DNA of 64,000 bases from Synechococcus sp. 1G10 (GCF_002252625.1 NZ_NQKW01000003.1:1-64000), one strand, 5' to 3'; shown: positions 7,336 through 15,873, counted from the first letter of the stretch. The notes: generated from the sequence alone by a model not told the origin. Numbers and translations are program-made.

Positions 7336-8046
7336 TCAGCGGTCTGGATAGATCTCGCGGCATAGCTCTTGCGCTCCCCAGCTCATCGCCAGGTTCACAT
7401 AAGCAGCGGTGAAATCGTCTGGGTCATCGATTGTCTGACCTTCCAATGCCTCCAGGGTAGACGTGCATCCGATGGCCTCGCAGTAGGCGTCAAACAGTGC
7501 ACGAATGCTGTCTTCCTGCCGGCCCCAGCGTGCCAGCAGGTCTCGCGTGTAGCACTCCGCCAGGTTCACCCAGTCGCTGTGGTCGAAGTCTTGCAGCGAC
7601 TCTGGGCAATCATCGAAGCGCTCGATGATGTCGTCGATCGCTGCGTTGTTCGGTGCGCTCCAGTTTGTATCGACCCAGCGGCTGCCGGCATCTTCCAGCA
7701 TCTGGCGCAAGGTGGGCGGTTCTTGGTCGTCATCGTCGATGGGCCAGAAACCGAAGTCAGCGCCATCACCCGGATGGCTGCCGAAGAACCAGCCAGGATT
7801 GGCGGCACCGTCGAGCAGCTCAATCAGTTCTTCGATGATTTCGCTTGCGTCATCTGGCAGCTCGGGAGCAACGGGGCTCGATGCACTGCAAGCAAGCAGC
7901 TGAGCACGATCGATCAGACCATCTGGAGCACGGTCTGCGATTCGCAGATCATCGATGGTGCCAAGGAAGGAGTCAGCCAGCTGGTCGGGGCGCAATGTCC
8001 CAGCAGAAATGCTGCCGACGGCAAGAGCCGTGGAGGTGGTAGTCAT
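7336..8046 (-). CDS. Acidic hypothetical protein of the mobile element
   Basis: A 236-aa, strongly acidic protein (SEIIEELIELLDG, PIDDDDQEPP, DDIIERFDDCPESL) without membrane segments. The N-terminal 60 residues are low in complexity and the rest looks helical. I do not recognise a family. It lies between the putative small and the large terminase genes on the same strand and is divergent from the serine recombinase, so it is probably part of the element. Its acidity would suit a DNA mimic or an accessory packaging/antirestriction role, but nothing in the sequence proves this. Confidence 0.6.
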   Translation of the reverse strand: MTTTSTALAVGSISAGTLRPDQLADSFLGTIDDLRIADRAPDGLIDRAQLLACSASSPVAPELPDDASEIIEELIELLDGAANPGWFFGSHPGDGADFGFWPIDDDDQEPPTLRQMLEDAGSRWVDTNWSAPNNAAIDDIIERFDDCPESLQDFDHSDWVNLAECYTRDLLARWGRQEDSIRALFDAYCEAIGCTSTLEALEGQTIDDPDDFTAAYVNLAMSWGAQELCREIYPDR

Positions 8047-8100
8047 GGATGGGGCTCTCAGGCGGGGGAGTTCGAAGGTCTCCGCCTGATCCCCACCACC

Positions 8101-8137
8101 ATAACAGGCTGACGAACGTAGACGTGCTATAACAGGC
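8101..8137. promoter_or_regulatory. Direct repeat ATAACAGGC in the divergent promoter region
   Basis: ATAACAGGC occurs at 8101-8109 and again at 8129-8137, 28 bp apart, within the 110-bp gap between the divergent 7336-8046 gene and the recombinase gene. The second copy forms TATAAC, which could be a -10-like element for the recombinase gene 20 nt downstream. Paired sites 28 bp apart could bind a regulator or the recombinase itself. Confidence 0.35.
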
Positions 8138-8156
8138 GAAGAATTGATGAAGAGCT

Positions 8157-8840
8157 GTGGACCTTGTTGCCTATTACCGCGTCAGCACCCAGCGGCAAGG
8201 GCAGAGCGGGCTTGGGCTTGAAGCTCAAAAGGCTCGCGTGGAAGAGCTGGCACTTCAAAGAAATGCCAAGGTTGTGGCGGAATTCGTAGAGGTCGAGTCA
8301 GGGCGGAAGCCCGACAGACCACAGCTGGCTGCAGCTTTGGAGGAAGCCCGAAAGCAGCGAGCCGCCGTTGCGGTTGCAAAGCTTGACCGGTTAGCACGTG
8401 ATGCTGAGCTGGTGCTTCGGCTGAGCCGTGAAGCGGAGGCCAACGGTCTGGCAGGCTTCTTGTTCTGCGATCTCCCCGACGTTGACGCCACCACCAGCGC
8501 TGGCCGGCTGATCCTGTCAGTGATGGCCAGCGTGGCTGAATTCGAATCGCGCCGGATCAGCGAGCGCACCAGGGACGCCTTGAATGCGGCCAAGGTGAAA
8601 GGCAAGGCGCTCGGTGCTCGACTTCCCAAGCAAGCTGCCGCCAATGCAGAACGTGCTGCCCAGGCTCAACAGGTGGCCGAGAAGCTGGCCGGCATCATTC
8701 GCCCCATGCGTGAACGCGGCGACTCCATGCAGACCATTGCCGAAGCTCTAACAGGCAGCGGGGTCCCCACTACCGGAGGCAAGGGCAAATGGAACGCTAT
8801 GGGCGTCAAGCGTGTCCTCGCCCGTCTAGGCCTCTCTTGA
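8157..8840 (+). CDS. Small serine recombinase (resolvase/invertase family)
   Basis: A 227-aa protein starting at a GTG. The resolvase catalytic domain spans about residues 1-145: YYRVSTQRQGQSGLGL carries the nucleophilic serine, followed by KLDRLARDAE with the active-site arginine and ESRRISERTRDAL leading into the long E helix. The C-terminal part (about 175-227) is a small helix-turn-helix region ending in TGGKGKWNAMGVKRVLARL. Size and layout fit the resolvase/DNA invertase class rather than the large serine integrases. It may resolve, invert or integrate the element. No tyrosine integrase is visible in the island. Confidence 0.9.
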   Translation: MDLVAYYRVSTQRQGQSGLGLEAQKARVEELALQRNAKVVAEFVEVESGRKPDRPQLAAALEEARKQRAAVAVAKLDRLARDAELVLRLSREAEANGLAGFLFCDLPDVDATTSAGRLILSVMASVAEFESRRISERTRDALNAAKVKGKALGARLPKQAAANAERAAQAQQVAEKLAGIIRPMRERGDSMQTIAEALTGSGVPTTGGKGKWNAMGVKRVLARLGLS

Positions 8841-8914
8841 ATGGCAAAGCGAGAGCGTCTGAACTGGACCAATGAATGCACTCCCAGCTCCAGCGTCCTG
8901 AATTCCTTGTCGCA

Positions 8915-9592
8915 TCAGCCACCTGCTGCAGGCCGATTCTCGTTGAATTGCTCGGTGGCAGGATCCACCATGCTCTTGGCCGGTGTCGGTGAAACTGTGG
9001 CCTCGATCTTGCGGGCCTGCTCGCTGGTCTGAATGGGCTCAACATCGAGAGTCCTCACCTCAGACGCACCAGCCCAGCGATTCTCGAAGCTGGCACCATC
9101 AGAAGGCAAATTGAGTTGAATGAAGTTGGTCTGATTGCTGCTCGTATCAGCACTGCCATCCATCAGGCCACAGAACTGAGCCCAGCGAACAAGGGAGCGT
9201 GACAACTCTCCTGCAGTGCGGGGGCTGATGCCGCGTGTGCGCCGTCTGCTGATGACATTGCCATCGGCATCAAGCTCCTCGGTGATCTGGCCATTGATGG
9301 ACTGATAGCGGATATCAGCGGCCAGGGCGCCGAGCGTGTCATCGAACAGCTCGTTGATCTTGACCTTGACTGCATCACAATCAATGCCACGCTCTTTGGC
9401 GTACTTCTCGCCGCGATCAAGGGCACGCTTCAGCGCCATTGGGCTTGGATAGTCCATCTTTCGCTGTATTGATCTCCAAGAGACTCCACGCAGAGTTAGC
9501 TTGTAAGCCTCTATGTCGCGCTCGATCTTTTCTTCATCGCGCTCTTTTGGTGGCTTCCGATTAGGCTTGACTAGGGATTGTGACTGTGACAC
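8915..9592 (-). CDS. Putative terminase small subunit
   Basis: A 225-aa protein from a GTG start. The first 25 residues are basic and hydrophilic (NRKPPKERDEEKIERD). A helix-turn-helix-like stretch follows at about residues 28-55 (LTLRGVSWRSIQRKM), then a helical middle region and a polar tail. This layout (N-terminal DNA-binding domain, central oligomerisation helices, disordered tail) is that of terminase small subunits, which recognise the packaging site. The gene lies upstream of terL on the same strand, separated by one hypothetical gene and the divergent recombinase. The assignment rests on context and topology. Confidence 0.5.
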   Translation of the reverse strand: MSQSQSLVKPNRKPPKERDEEKIERDIEAYKLTLRGVSWRSIQRKMDYPSPMALKRALDRGEKYAKERGIDCDAVKVKINELFDDTLGALAADIRYQSINGQITEELDADGNVISRRRTRGISPRTAGELSRSLVRWAQFCGLMDGSADTSSNQTNFIQLNLPSDGASFENRWAGASEVRTLDVEPIQTSEQARKIEATVSPTPAKSMVDPATEQFNENRPAAGG

Positions 9593-9603
9593 TTGATGCT
9601 AAC

Positions 9604-9999
9604 ATGTCGCTATCAATACTTTGCCATAGACTGCAGGCGATTTGCTACTTCTTTGCAGGAGATTGGCGAGGGCGGTGGTTTGTTGCCGTGGCCCAAATCG
9701 ACAGGGCCGGGCCCGCCGGAGTCGACTTCGCCATCTGGTGCATCGCACCACCCCGCAGGTGCCAACTGCTCAGGAGGGGGGTGGAGCATCGGCTGGCTCC
9801 CGAGCCGCTGGCCGTCATCACCAGGCCACCGCTGGACCAGTTCACCGTGGTGTATCTGCGCCGCATGGCCCAGGCCATAGGGCTCACCCAGGTGGGTGGG
9901 GTGTGGACCTCGAAGGCCAAGCGTGCGGACCTGCTGCTGGCGCTGAAGCATGGCCTGCTGCCGTACACAACGGGTGAAACCAGCTTTAGGCTCTGGTGA
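9604..9999 (+). CDS. Hypothetical protein with SAP-like C-terminus
   Basis: A 131-aa frame from the ATG at 9604, only 11 bp from the divergent start of the putative small terminase gene. A GTG at 9690 (MAQIDRAGPAG) leaves more room for promoters and may be the real start. The C-terminal 35 residues (LRRMAQAIGLTQVGG, SKAKRADLLLALKHG) resemble the helix-turn-helix pattern of SAP/HeH nucleic-acid-binding motifs. No family is recognised. It could be a minor gene of the element. Confidence 0.45.
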   Translation: MSLSILCHRLQAICYFFAGDWRGRWFVAVAQIDRAGPAGVDFAIWCIAPPRRCQLLRRGVEHRLAPEPLAVITRPPLDQFTVVYLRRMAQAIGLTQVGGVWTSKAKRADLLLALKHGLLPYTTGETSFRLW

Positions 10000-10048
10000 T
10001 CTTAGTCAGTCTTCGAGGCGCCCTTAAACCAGTGAGGTTAACTTATTT

Positions 10049-10498
10049 CTAATCCCCAAAGCCCGTGGAGCACATATTTTCTAGTAATTCAATGAATACA
10101 GACCCGTCATACTCTTCGGGATCGATGCAAATTTCTTCCCTGAATAAGTGCTCAAACTTTTTGAAGTATTCCTTAGGGTTAAATAGCATCTCATGACTCC
10201 TGCTGCTATGATTATCTTTGTATCTCGCGTCATAGTCTTCGTCTAAAGTGTATCCAGCATTGTCCGCGCTTTCTTCATTATCAAAGATTATAGCCACTAA
10301 AAGCGCTGTGAGCTGACCAGCTGAGATCCCCTGGATGCAATTCTCAACGCTCCCGATGAACGTTTCAGAAGTAGCACGTATCAACTGCCAAGTAGGATCC
10401 GACATTAGATGTTCATCCGCTTCCTGTAGGGCGTCAAGCAGATCCTGAACGTCCTGCTCTCCATCATATTCAGCTTCTCCAATGCGAAAGGAAGGCAT
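10049..10498 (-). CDS. Acidic, AT-rich hypothetical protein
   Basis: A 149-aa acidic soluble protein (DVQDLLDALQEADEHL, ESADNAGYTLDEDYDARY). Codon use is distinctly more AT-rich than in the replicase gene upstream, so it looks like a separately acquired gene. No signal peptide, membrane helix or known motif is visible. Small acidic proteins of this kind are often immunity or regulatory proteins, but no toxin partner is evident. Confidence 0.6.
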   Translation of the reverse strand: MPSFRIGEAEYDGEQDVQDLLDALQEADEHLMSDPTWQLIRATSETFIGSVENCIQGISAGQLTALLVAIIFDNEESADNAGYTLDEDYDARYKDNHSSRSHEMLFNPKEYFKKFEHLFREEICIDPEEYDGSVFIELLENMCSTGFGD

Positions 10499-10590
10499 GT
10501 CGCTGTTCCCTGCCTAGTCCATGGATAGCTAAGGATCTGCTCTCATGTCTCTCCCCTGCTTAAAGTTCCGTAATGGTCATACGGAAGCGC

Positions 10591-13500
10591 TCAGTGGGCA
10601 TCGCCCCAGCTCTCGCCGACCTGGGCCGCGGCCTTCAGTGGGATGTCTCCCAGGTAGGTCTCCCGGAGCCGCGGGGATGTCATCACGGCCAGGGCCGCGG
10701 CCTTCACCTGCTCCAGCTGATCGCTGGGCACTTCGAGCAGGAACTCGTCATGGATCAGGCCGATCACCCTCACGCCAGGGTACTGATCCAGCTCCTGCCA
10801 CAGGTCTCCAGCGGCATCGGCCAGCAGGTCCTTCCCTGAGCCCTGGATGGGGAAGTTCACGCCGTTCGTGCGGTAGATCGGGAAGGTGGGTCTGGTGCCG
10901 TCAGCGTTGGCGCCGTTGCCGACGTTGCGGATCCTGCGACCGCTGACGGTGCGGACCTGGTAGATGGTGCCGTCCGCGTACTGGGCCATCTCGCGGCTGA
11001 TCTGGGGGTGGAACCGATGCCAGGCGTCGTAGACCTCCCTGGCCTTGTGCTCGGCCACGGGGACGCCCTGGGCGGCGCTCAGCAGCCCCTGCAGGCTCTT
11101 GGGGTAACAGCCGTAGGCCAGGGAGAAGTTGGCTGGCTTGGCGGCGATGCGCTGGGCTGTGGTGACGGCATCCTTCGTCACCAGGCCCTGGGGGCGTGGC
11201 AGATCGAACAGGGTGAGCGCCATCAGGGCGTGGGGGTCCACCCCATCCAGCAGCACCTGGCGGCAGCCGCTGTCGTTGTAGAGCCTGGGGCTGGCCTGCA
11301 GGGCGATCTCGATGCTGTCCCAATCCAGATCCAGCAGCACCGTGTCGGGGTTGCCTGTGACCAGAGCGGCCTTCGTGCGGCCCGTGAGCCCCTGGAAGTT
11401 GAAGCCGTACTGGGGGAGCTTCTCGGTCTTCCACTGGCCAGCCTTCTGGGCTGTGGGGCCATAGACCTCGGTGTCGGATGGAACGCGGCGCAGCTTGCTG
11501 CCCTCACCCAGCTGGGCGCTGGTGGTGGTCCTGCCCGTGTTGGCCCCCAGGATGCGGTAGCTGGGGTGGATGCGGCCATCACCCTGGGCGATGTCGCGGC
11601 GCAGCCAGGTGACCTCCTTCAGGGTGGCGTCCAGGTCGCGCACCTCCAGCAGCAGATCCACGGCGGGGATGCCGCGGTAGGGGGCCAGGGCCTGGGCGTC
11701 GGTGGTGGGTCGGTCCTCCCTCGCCCCCGTCTCCTTGTTCGTCTCCTTCTTCAGCAGCGGTGCACCGACCGCCGCGGCCAGGGCTGGGTGCAGCTGCTCC
11801 ACCGAGCGGTAGTTCTCGATCCCCAGTAGCACGTGCAGACGTGCCACCTTCTCCGTGCGGGCCTCTCGGGCTAGCACCTCCAGACGTGCCAGTTCCTCCA
11901 GGTCCACGGCCAGGCCACGCACCTGTCCATCAGCGCAGGGGCCGATCATCTTGTTCTCCAGGTGCAGGGCCATCACCTGCCCAGTGGCCTTCAGGTGCCC
12001 CTGCAGGGCGTGCGCAAGGGGCCAGACCACCTTGGCATCGGTGGCGGCGTACTGCAGCTGCTCAGCGGTCAAGGCGTTCCCCCAGTCGCTGGTCTGGGCT
12101 TCCTTGTCCAGCTCCTCCCCCAGGTAGTGCCGCGCCACCGACGCCAGGCTGCTGCCCGCCAGGTCACCGATCAGCTGGGACGCCAGCATCGTGTCCCACC
12201 AGCCGCACAGGGGGCGGATCCCCGCGGCAATCAGGAAGGTGGCTTCGAACAGCAGGTTGTGGCCGCACAGGGTCCGCTGTGGGTTGCGCACCAGGGAGCG
12301 GAGCCACTCGATCGCAGGGGCGCCGATCACCGCCACATCCACCACCCAGGTGTGGCTGCCGTCGTGGATCTGCGCCAGGCGGATCTCACCACCCAGGGAG
12401 GGGAACAGGCCCGCCACGTGACGGTGGAGATCTGTGCGGCGGTTGAAGGTCTCCAGGTCGAAGCCGAGCCAGAGCGGCATGGCATCGGGGTCGGGGAGAT
12501 CGGTGGACGCGGCCACGTAGGTGATGTCCTCAGGCAGCTCGCCCTCGAAGGGGGTGGGGATGGGGGCCGCCACCACGCGGGGTTCCACGGGGGTGGGGGC
12601 TGGCTTGGCCTTGATGACCCGCTTCTTCCTGGGGGGCTTGGGGGTGGGCACCAACTCCTGGCCCAGGGGGTCCGCTGCCGCGGGTAGGGGGGTGGAATCG
12701 TCCAGGGGTGGAGCCGAGTCGATTCCACCCTGGGGGCCTGAACGATTCCACCCCTCGCGCGGGGACGTGCGGGGGGTGGAATCGATGGAATCGTTCAGTG
12801 TTTGCAAGGGTTCTTCTGAACGATTCCACACCCCACCCTCCCTGGTCCCCCCGCATATAACGCTTGCGTCGATTCCATCGATTCCACCCTGGGTCTGTCC
12901 CCGCGCGAGGGGTGGAATCGTCCCCGCCCCATCCCCTGCGATCGGTGCCTCGGTGGCTTCCGCTTCACCCCCCACGGAGACGGCCACCACATCCACCACG
13001 GCGGGCGGCGGGTTGCCCTCACCCATGGGCCAGAACTGATCCGTGGGTGTCCCGTCAAGCGTCACCTTCAGGGACTGGACCAGGGACTTCCTCGCCAGCT
13101 GATCCAGGTTCCGCCAGACCGCCTTGTGTGCGCTCGATCCCTGGATGCCCAGAATCTCCACCACCTGCTTCACAGTGGTTCTCTCCCCCTGCTCCCGCCA
13201 GCGCAGACGCACCACGGAGAGAACATCGCCCTGGCGATCGGTCAGATCGTCCTCCACCTTCTGGCGGCGGTTGGCGGCCTCCACCGCGTCGGGGCTGCCG
13301 TGGCTGACCCATTGACCTGTGGCCTTCTCCCGCTCCACCAGGAGACGCACAGGGGCCCCGCCGCGGCCTTCGGTGACCAGAACCCTGCGGTCATCCAGGA
13401 ACCAGTCCTCACCCCTTGCCGCAGGCGCCAGGTTGATGTTCTGGCTGCTCAGAGCTGGAAGGGCGGTGGTCCCCCTGGATGCGGTGCTGGCCGCCGAGTG

Positions 13501-14955
13501 GGAAAGCACCTTGCCGCTGTGGTGAACGATCACCGCACCCGCTCCGTGGGGGGCCAGGGCCTCCATCAGATCCGACGCTGGCTCGGCAAAGCTGGCGTCC
13601 TTCTCCTCCAACCCCAGACCGCGTGTCAGCTCGGCGTAGCTGTCACACAGAACAAGCAGGCCTGGGTGCTTCTCGGCGTAGGCCTCGATCTTCTCGATGC
13701 CGACGGTATCCAGGGTGAGCGGACGGCCCTTGTGGAACAGGCCAACGATCGGCCAGCCGAAGGTGTCGTCCTCGTTCAGCAGGCCGAAGCCGCTCAGCAT
13801 CTCCACCCAGTCATTGGATGGCATATCCACCCCCACCAGCAGAACGGGCGGGCAGGGGCCGATCAGCGGCAAACCCAGGAACTCGGTGGCGCCACGGCTC
13901 CAGGCGGCGATCACTGCCACCAGAAGGCTGGTCTTCCCCGCCTTGGGGAGAGCCACCATCAGGTTCAGGCAGGCGGCCAACAGCACGCCCTCCCACAGCC
14001 AGCGGTCCTTGGTGCGGGTTAGCACCTCCCCAGGTGCCACGGCTTCGGTGTTGCCCCTTGCAGCCCGCTTGGCATCCCAGACGCACTGGAGAAGCTCCTG
14101 ATCCTTCAGCAGGATGTCGAGATCACGGGCAAAGGCCCGCAGCAGGGGAACCCGCTCGGTGACGCGCACCTTCTCGGCCAGCAGGGTGGCGGCCTGCTGG
14201 CGCAGCTTGGCAATCTTCTCCGCGTGGGGCAGCTCGGTGGCGCTGGGGCGGGCTGGCAGCCTGCTGGGGGCATGGCGCAGCAGGTTCATGATCAGCCCTT
14301 GGCGCTCGTGGCCCTCGGCCACCCCCAGCACGTCATCCAGGCCCGCGGTGCCACCAGCACGGAGCAGCACGAAGCGCACCAGCAGGGCGCCAATCTCCTG
14401 GGCCAGAACGTCCGCCAGGTGATTAGCTGCCTCCCACACCCTGAGTTTGGTGGCCACGTCGGCATCGAAGGCCAGGAAGACGGTGCGGTCCTTGAGGGGG
14501 ATCCGCTCCAAGCAGGGGATGGGCTTGCCGTTGCATCGCCACCCATCACAGCCGCTCACCCCCACGACGGCGACCTGGGCCCCAGCCAGAGCCGATGCCG
14601 CGGCCAGGTACTGCTTCGTACCTTCCACAATCACCAATGGCACGTCCGAGCGTGCCACCAGCTCCTGGTGACCAGGCGGCACCGCCAGCACCATCGACGC
14701 CTGGTTGGGCCAGCGGTACTCACCCTTGGGCTGGCCGTCCTTCTCCCCCTTCCACCTGACCTGATGGATTGCTGGACCGTCGAACGGCTGCCAGGTGAAA
14801 ACCATGGGATCCAGCCCGCTCCCCACCAGCCAGCTGTACTTCTCAAACCCGCGCGGCAGATCCAACAGGGAGCTGATCGAGTGAACGGCGGTGGCCCTTA
14901 GGTCGTCGATTCCCGCCGCTAACAGAAAGGCCCTGTGCTCTTCAGACAGTCCCAT
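10591..14955 (-). CDS. TOPRIM-helicase-exonuclease-DNA polymerase A replication fusion protein
   Basis: A 1454-aa multidomain replicase. Residues 1-215 are a DUF3854/TOPRIM-like domain (acidic pieces LVIVEGTKQY at 107-116 and FLAFDADV at 160-167). Residues about 310-550 are a RepA/AAA_25-type helicase ATPase with Walker A LPKAGKTS (336-343), an acidic segment LLVLCDSYAEL (433-443) and VIVHHSGK. Residues 650-800 are a low-complexity linker. Residues 825-990 are a 3'-5' exonuclease with FDLET (832-836), CGHNLLFEATF and YAATDAKVV, so all Exo motifs are present. Residues 1080-1454 are a family A polymerase with motif A LLDLDWDSIEIAL, motif B RIAAKPANFSLAYG and motif C HDE (1402-1404). Every catalytic residue I can check is intact. 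It probably supplies priming-associated, unwinding and synthesis functions for the element in one chain. Confidence 0.9.
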   Translation of the reverse strand: MGLSEEHRAFLLAAGIDDLRATAVHSISSLLDLPRGFEKYSWLVGSGLDPMVFTWQPFDGPAIHQVRWKGEKDGQPKGEYRWPNQASMVLAVPPGHQELVARSDVPLVIVEGTKQYLAAASALAGAQVAVVGVSGCDGWRCNGKPIPCLERIPLKDRTVFLAFDADVATKLRVWEAANHLADVLAQEIGALLVRFVLLRAGGTAGLDDVLGVAEGHERQGLIMNLLRHAPSRLPARPSATELPHAEKIAKLRQQAATLLAEKVRVTERVPLLRAFARDLDILLKDQELLQCVWDAKRAARGNTEAVAPGEVLTRTKDRWLWEGVLLAACLNLMVALPKAGKTSLLVAVIAAWSRGATEFLGLPLIGPCPPVLLVGVDMPSNDWVEMLSGFGLLNEDDTFGWPIVGLFHKGRPLTLDTVGIEKIEAYAEKHPGLLVLCDSYAELTRGLGLEEKDASFAEPASDLMEALAPHGAGAVIVHHSGKVLSHSAASTASRGTTALPALSSQNINLAPAARGEDWFLDDRRVLVTEGRGGAPVRLLVEREKATGQWVSHGSPDAVEAANRRQKVEDDLTDRQGDVLSVVRLRWREQGERTTVKQVVEILGIQGSSAHKAVWRNLDQLARKSLVQSLKVTLDGTPTDQFWPMGEGNPPPAVVDVVAVSVGGEAEATEAPIAGDGAGTIPPLARGQTQGGIDGIDASVICGGTREGGVWNRSEEPLQTLNDSIDSTPRTSPREGWNRSGPQGGIDSAPPLDDSTPLPAAADPLGQELVPTPKPPRKKRVIKAKPAPTPVEPRVVAAPIPTPFEGELPEDITYVAASTDLPDPDAMPLWLGFDLETFNRRTDLHRHVAGLFPSLGGEIRLAQIHDGSHTWVVDVAVIGAPAIEWLRSLVRNPQRTLCGHNLLFEATFLIAAGIRPLCGWWDTMLASQLIGDLAGSSLASVARHYLGEELDKEAQTSDWGNALTAEQLQYAATDAKVVWPLAHALQGHLKATGQVMALHLENKMIGPCADGQVRGLAVDLEELARLEVLAREARTEKVARLHVLLGIENYRSVEQLHPALAAAVGAPLLKKETNKETGAREDRPTTDAQALAPYRGIPAVDLLLEVRDLDATLKEVTWLRRDIAQGDGRIHPSYRILGANTGRTTTSAQLGEGSKLRRVPSDTEVYGPTAQKAGQWKTEKLPQYGFNFQGLTGRTKAALVTGNPDTVLLDLDWDSIEIALQASPRLYNDSGCRQVLLDGVDPHALMALTLFDLPRPQGLVTKDAVTTAQRIAAKPANFSLAYGCYPKSLQGLLSAAQGVPVAEHKAREVYDAWHRFHPQISREMAQYADGTIYQVRTVSGRRIRNVGNGANADGTRPTFPIYRTNGVNFPIQGSGKDLLADAAGDLWQELDQYPGVRVIGLIHDEFLLEVPSDQLEQVKAAALAVMTSPRLRETYLGDIPLKAAAQVGESWGDAH
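12691..12920. repeat. Iteron-like array inside the replicase linker
   Basis: The 10-mer GGTGGAATCG or its complement CGATTCCACC occurs nine times in 230 bp (some with one mismatch). Forward copies are at 12691, 12775, 12784 and 12911. Reverse copies are at 12720, 12743, 12821, 12870 and 12879. Larger units are superimposed: a perfect 24-bp inverted repeat (12743-12766 with 12897-12920), a perfect 13-bp inverted pair (12786-12798 with 12816-12828) and a 15-bp direct repeat (12720-12734, 12879-12893). The array encodes only the disordered linker of the polymerase fusion, so the protein is free to tolerate it. An origin of replication or another protein-binding region is the simplest reading. 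Confidence 0.8.
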
Positions 14956-15060
14956 CTGCCGCTCAGCTCCCCACGACGACTAGGGCGCTGATGAGCCAGG
15001 AACGTTCGACTAAAGCCAGCCTGCCCACCATGGAGGTGGAACATTCTTTGCAGCCAGCCA

Positions 15061-15342
15061 TCAGCCCGCCCTCGTAGCACTCAGCTGCGATGCATGGGCA
15101 GCGTCATACGTCTCCGGTCGGCGCCGACGGGCCTGCTTTGCCGCAAGCTCCAGCAACGTTTCCCGAACACGGGGAACGCTGTAATAGAACCTGCCGCGCT
15201 TTGGCCCGACGGTGTAAAAGTGATGGCCGGGCTTGAGGATGCCCTGTTTTTTGTATTCAGCAAGCTGACGCTCAGAAGGCCCTACGGCCTCCGACAACTG
15301 TGTGATTGGCACCCAGGGGGCGCCCGCTTCTTGGGAAGACAT
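15061..15342 (-). CDS. Small HTH protein, excisionase/AlpA-like
   Basis: A 93-aa protein. Residues about 10-60 form a winged-helix/MerR-like pattern: WVPITQLSEAVG, PSERQLAEYKKQG, then a wing GPKRGRFYYSVPRVRETL. The tail is basic (KQARRRRPE). Xis/AlpA-type regulators of mobile elements have this size and order. It is the gene nearest the replicase on the tRNA side, the usual place for excision control. Function is inferred from fold pattern and position. Confidence 0.6.
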   Translation of the reverse strand: MSSQEAGAPWVPITQLSEAVGPSERQLAEYKKQGILKPGHHFYTVGPKRGRFYYSVPRVRETLLELAAKQARRRRPETYDAAHASQLSATRAG

Positions 15343-15386
15343 GACATACCAGTCTGAATTGACTGGCTTCGTGCCACAAACGTGTA

Positions 15387-15632
15387 TTACTGGTTTTTGC
15401 GTGCCTTGAACCAGGCCCGATCACGGCGTCGGCAGTAATCAACTGCTGCAAGGGCCATCTCGTAGATGACGAAATTCCCCTTGCTCCAGTCGTGCTGGCG
15501 CTGTGGTTTGCCTGGTGGCGGGTTGAACTCGTCCGCTGCCGCCATCATCTCCTGTGCGGAGAGCGTGGAGTCCTTAGGCATCTGGATGATTCCGACGCCG
15601 GACCTTCGTGAGTAGCGGTTGGGTTTGGGCAC
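15387..15632 (-). CDS. Small hypothetical protein
   Basis: An 81-aa basic protein from a GTG at 15632; an internal ATG at 15578 (MPKDSTL) is an alternative start. The middle is proline-rich (FNPPPGKPQRQ) and the C-terminus is a probable helix ending in basic residues (DRAWFKARKNQ). No family is recognised. It is the outermost gene of the element before the tRNA and lies 44 nt upstream of the HTH gene on the same strand, so the two probably form one transcript. Confidence 0.5.
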   Translation of the reverse strand: MPKPNRYSRRSGVGIIQMPKDSTLSAQEMMAAADEFNPPPGKPQRQHDWSKGNFVIYEMALAAVDYCRRRDRAWFKARKNQ

Positions 15633-15785
15633 AACAAGCTCAGCAGTACAGCTTGCGGCAACCCCGACCCAATTCCTGACTGAGCGCCACCCCAGACGGC
15701 TCGGCTACGGACGCGGTTGCTAACGCTTCCACGCCATTCGGTTCTTGATGATGATCTTAATGGCTTCCTGCAGAGGGCCGCAGCA

Positions 15786-15873
15786 GCTTGCAGGCAAACT
15801 CGCGGACAACTCGGCTTGCAAGCGGCGTGGCGAGACGGCCTAGCAGGAAGGGTTGTCCGCGCTTTTGTCCGCG
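15786..15873. repeat. Short repeats beside the tRNA 3' end, candidate attachment region
   Basis: TTGTCCGCG occurs at 15853-15861 and 15865-15873, and its complement CGCGGACAA at 15801-15809. GCTTGCA occurs at 15786-15792 and 15814-15820. They lie 30-120 bp from the 3' end of the tRNA-Pro gene and on the island side, where integrase arm or core sites would be expected. No second copy of the tRNA 3' end is visible elsewhere in the window. Confidence 0.45.

Noticed and set aside
12691-12920. CRISPR array
   Set aside because: Repeat units are only 10 bp, in both orientations and with irregular spacing inside a coding frame, unlike CRISPR repeats and spacers.
11008-14901. Several long plus-strand frames opposite the replicase gene (for example 11008-11829 and 13126-14022)
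   Set aside because: They mirror a high-GC coding strand whose domains are certain; their residue composition (Gly, Gln, His, Pro rich) is typical of antisense frames.
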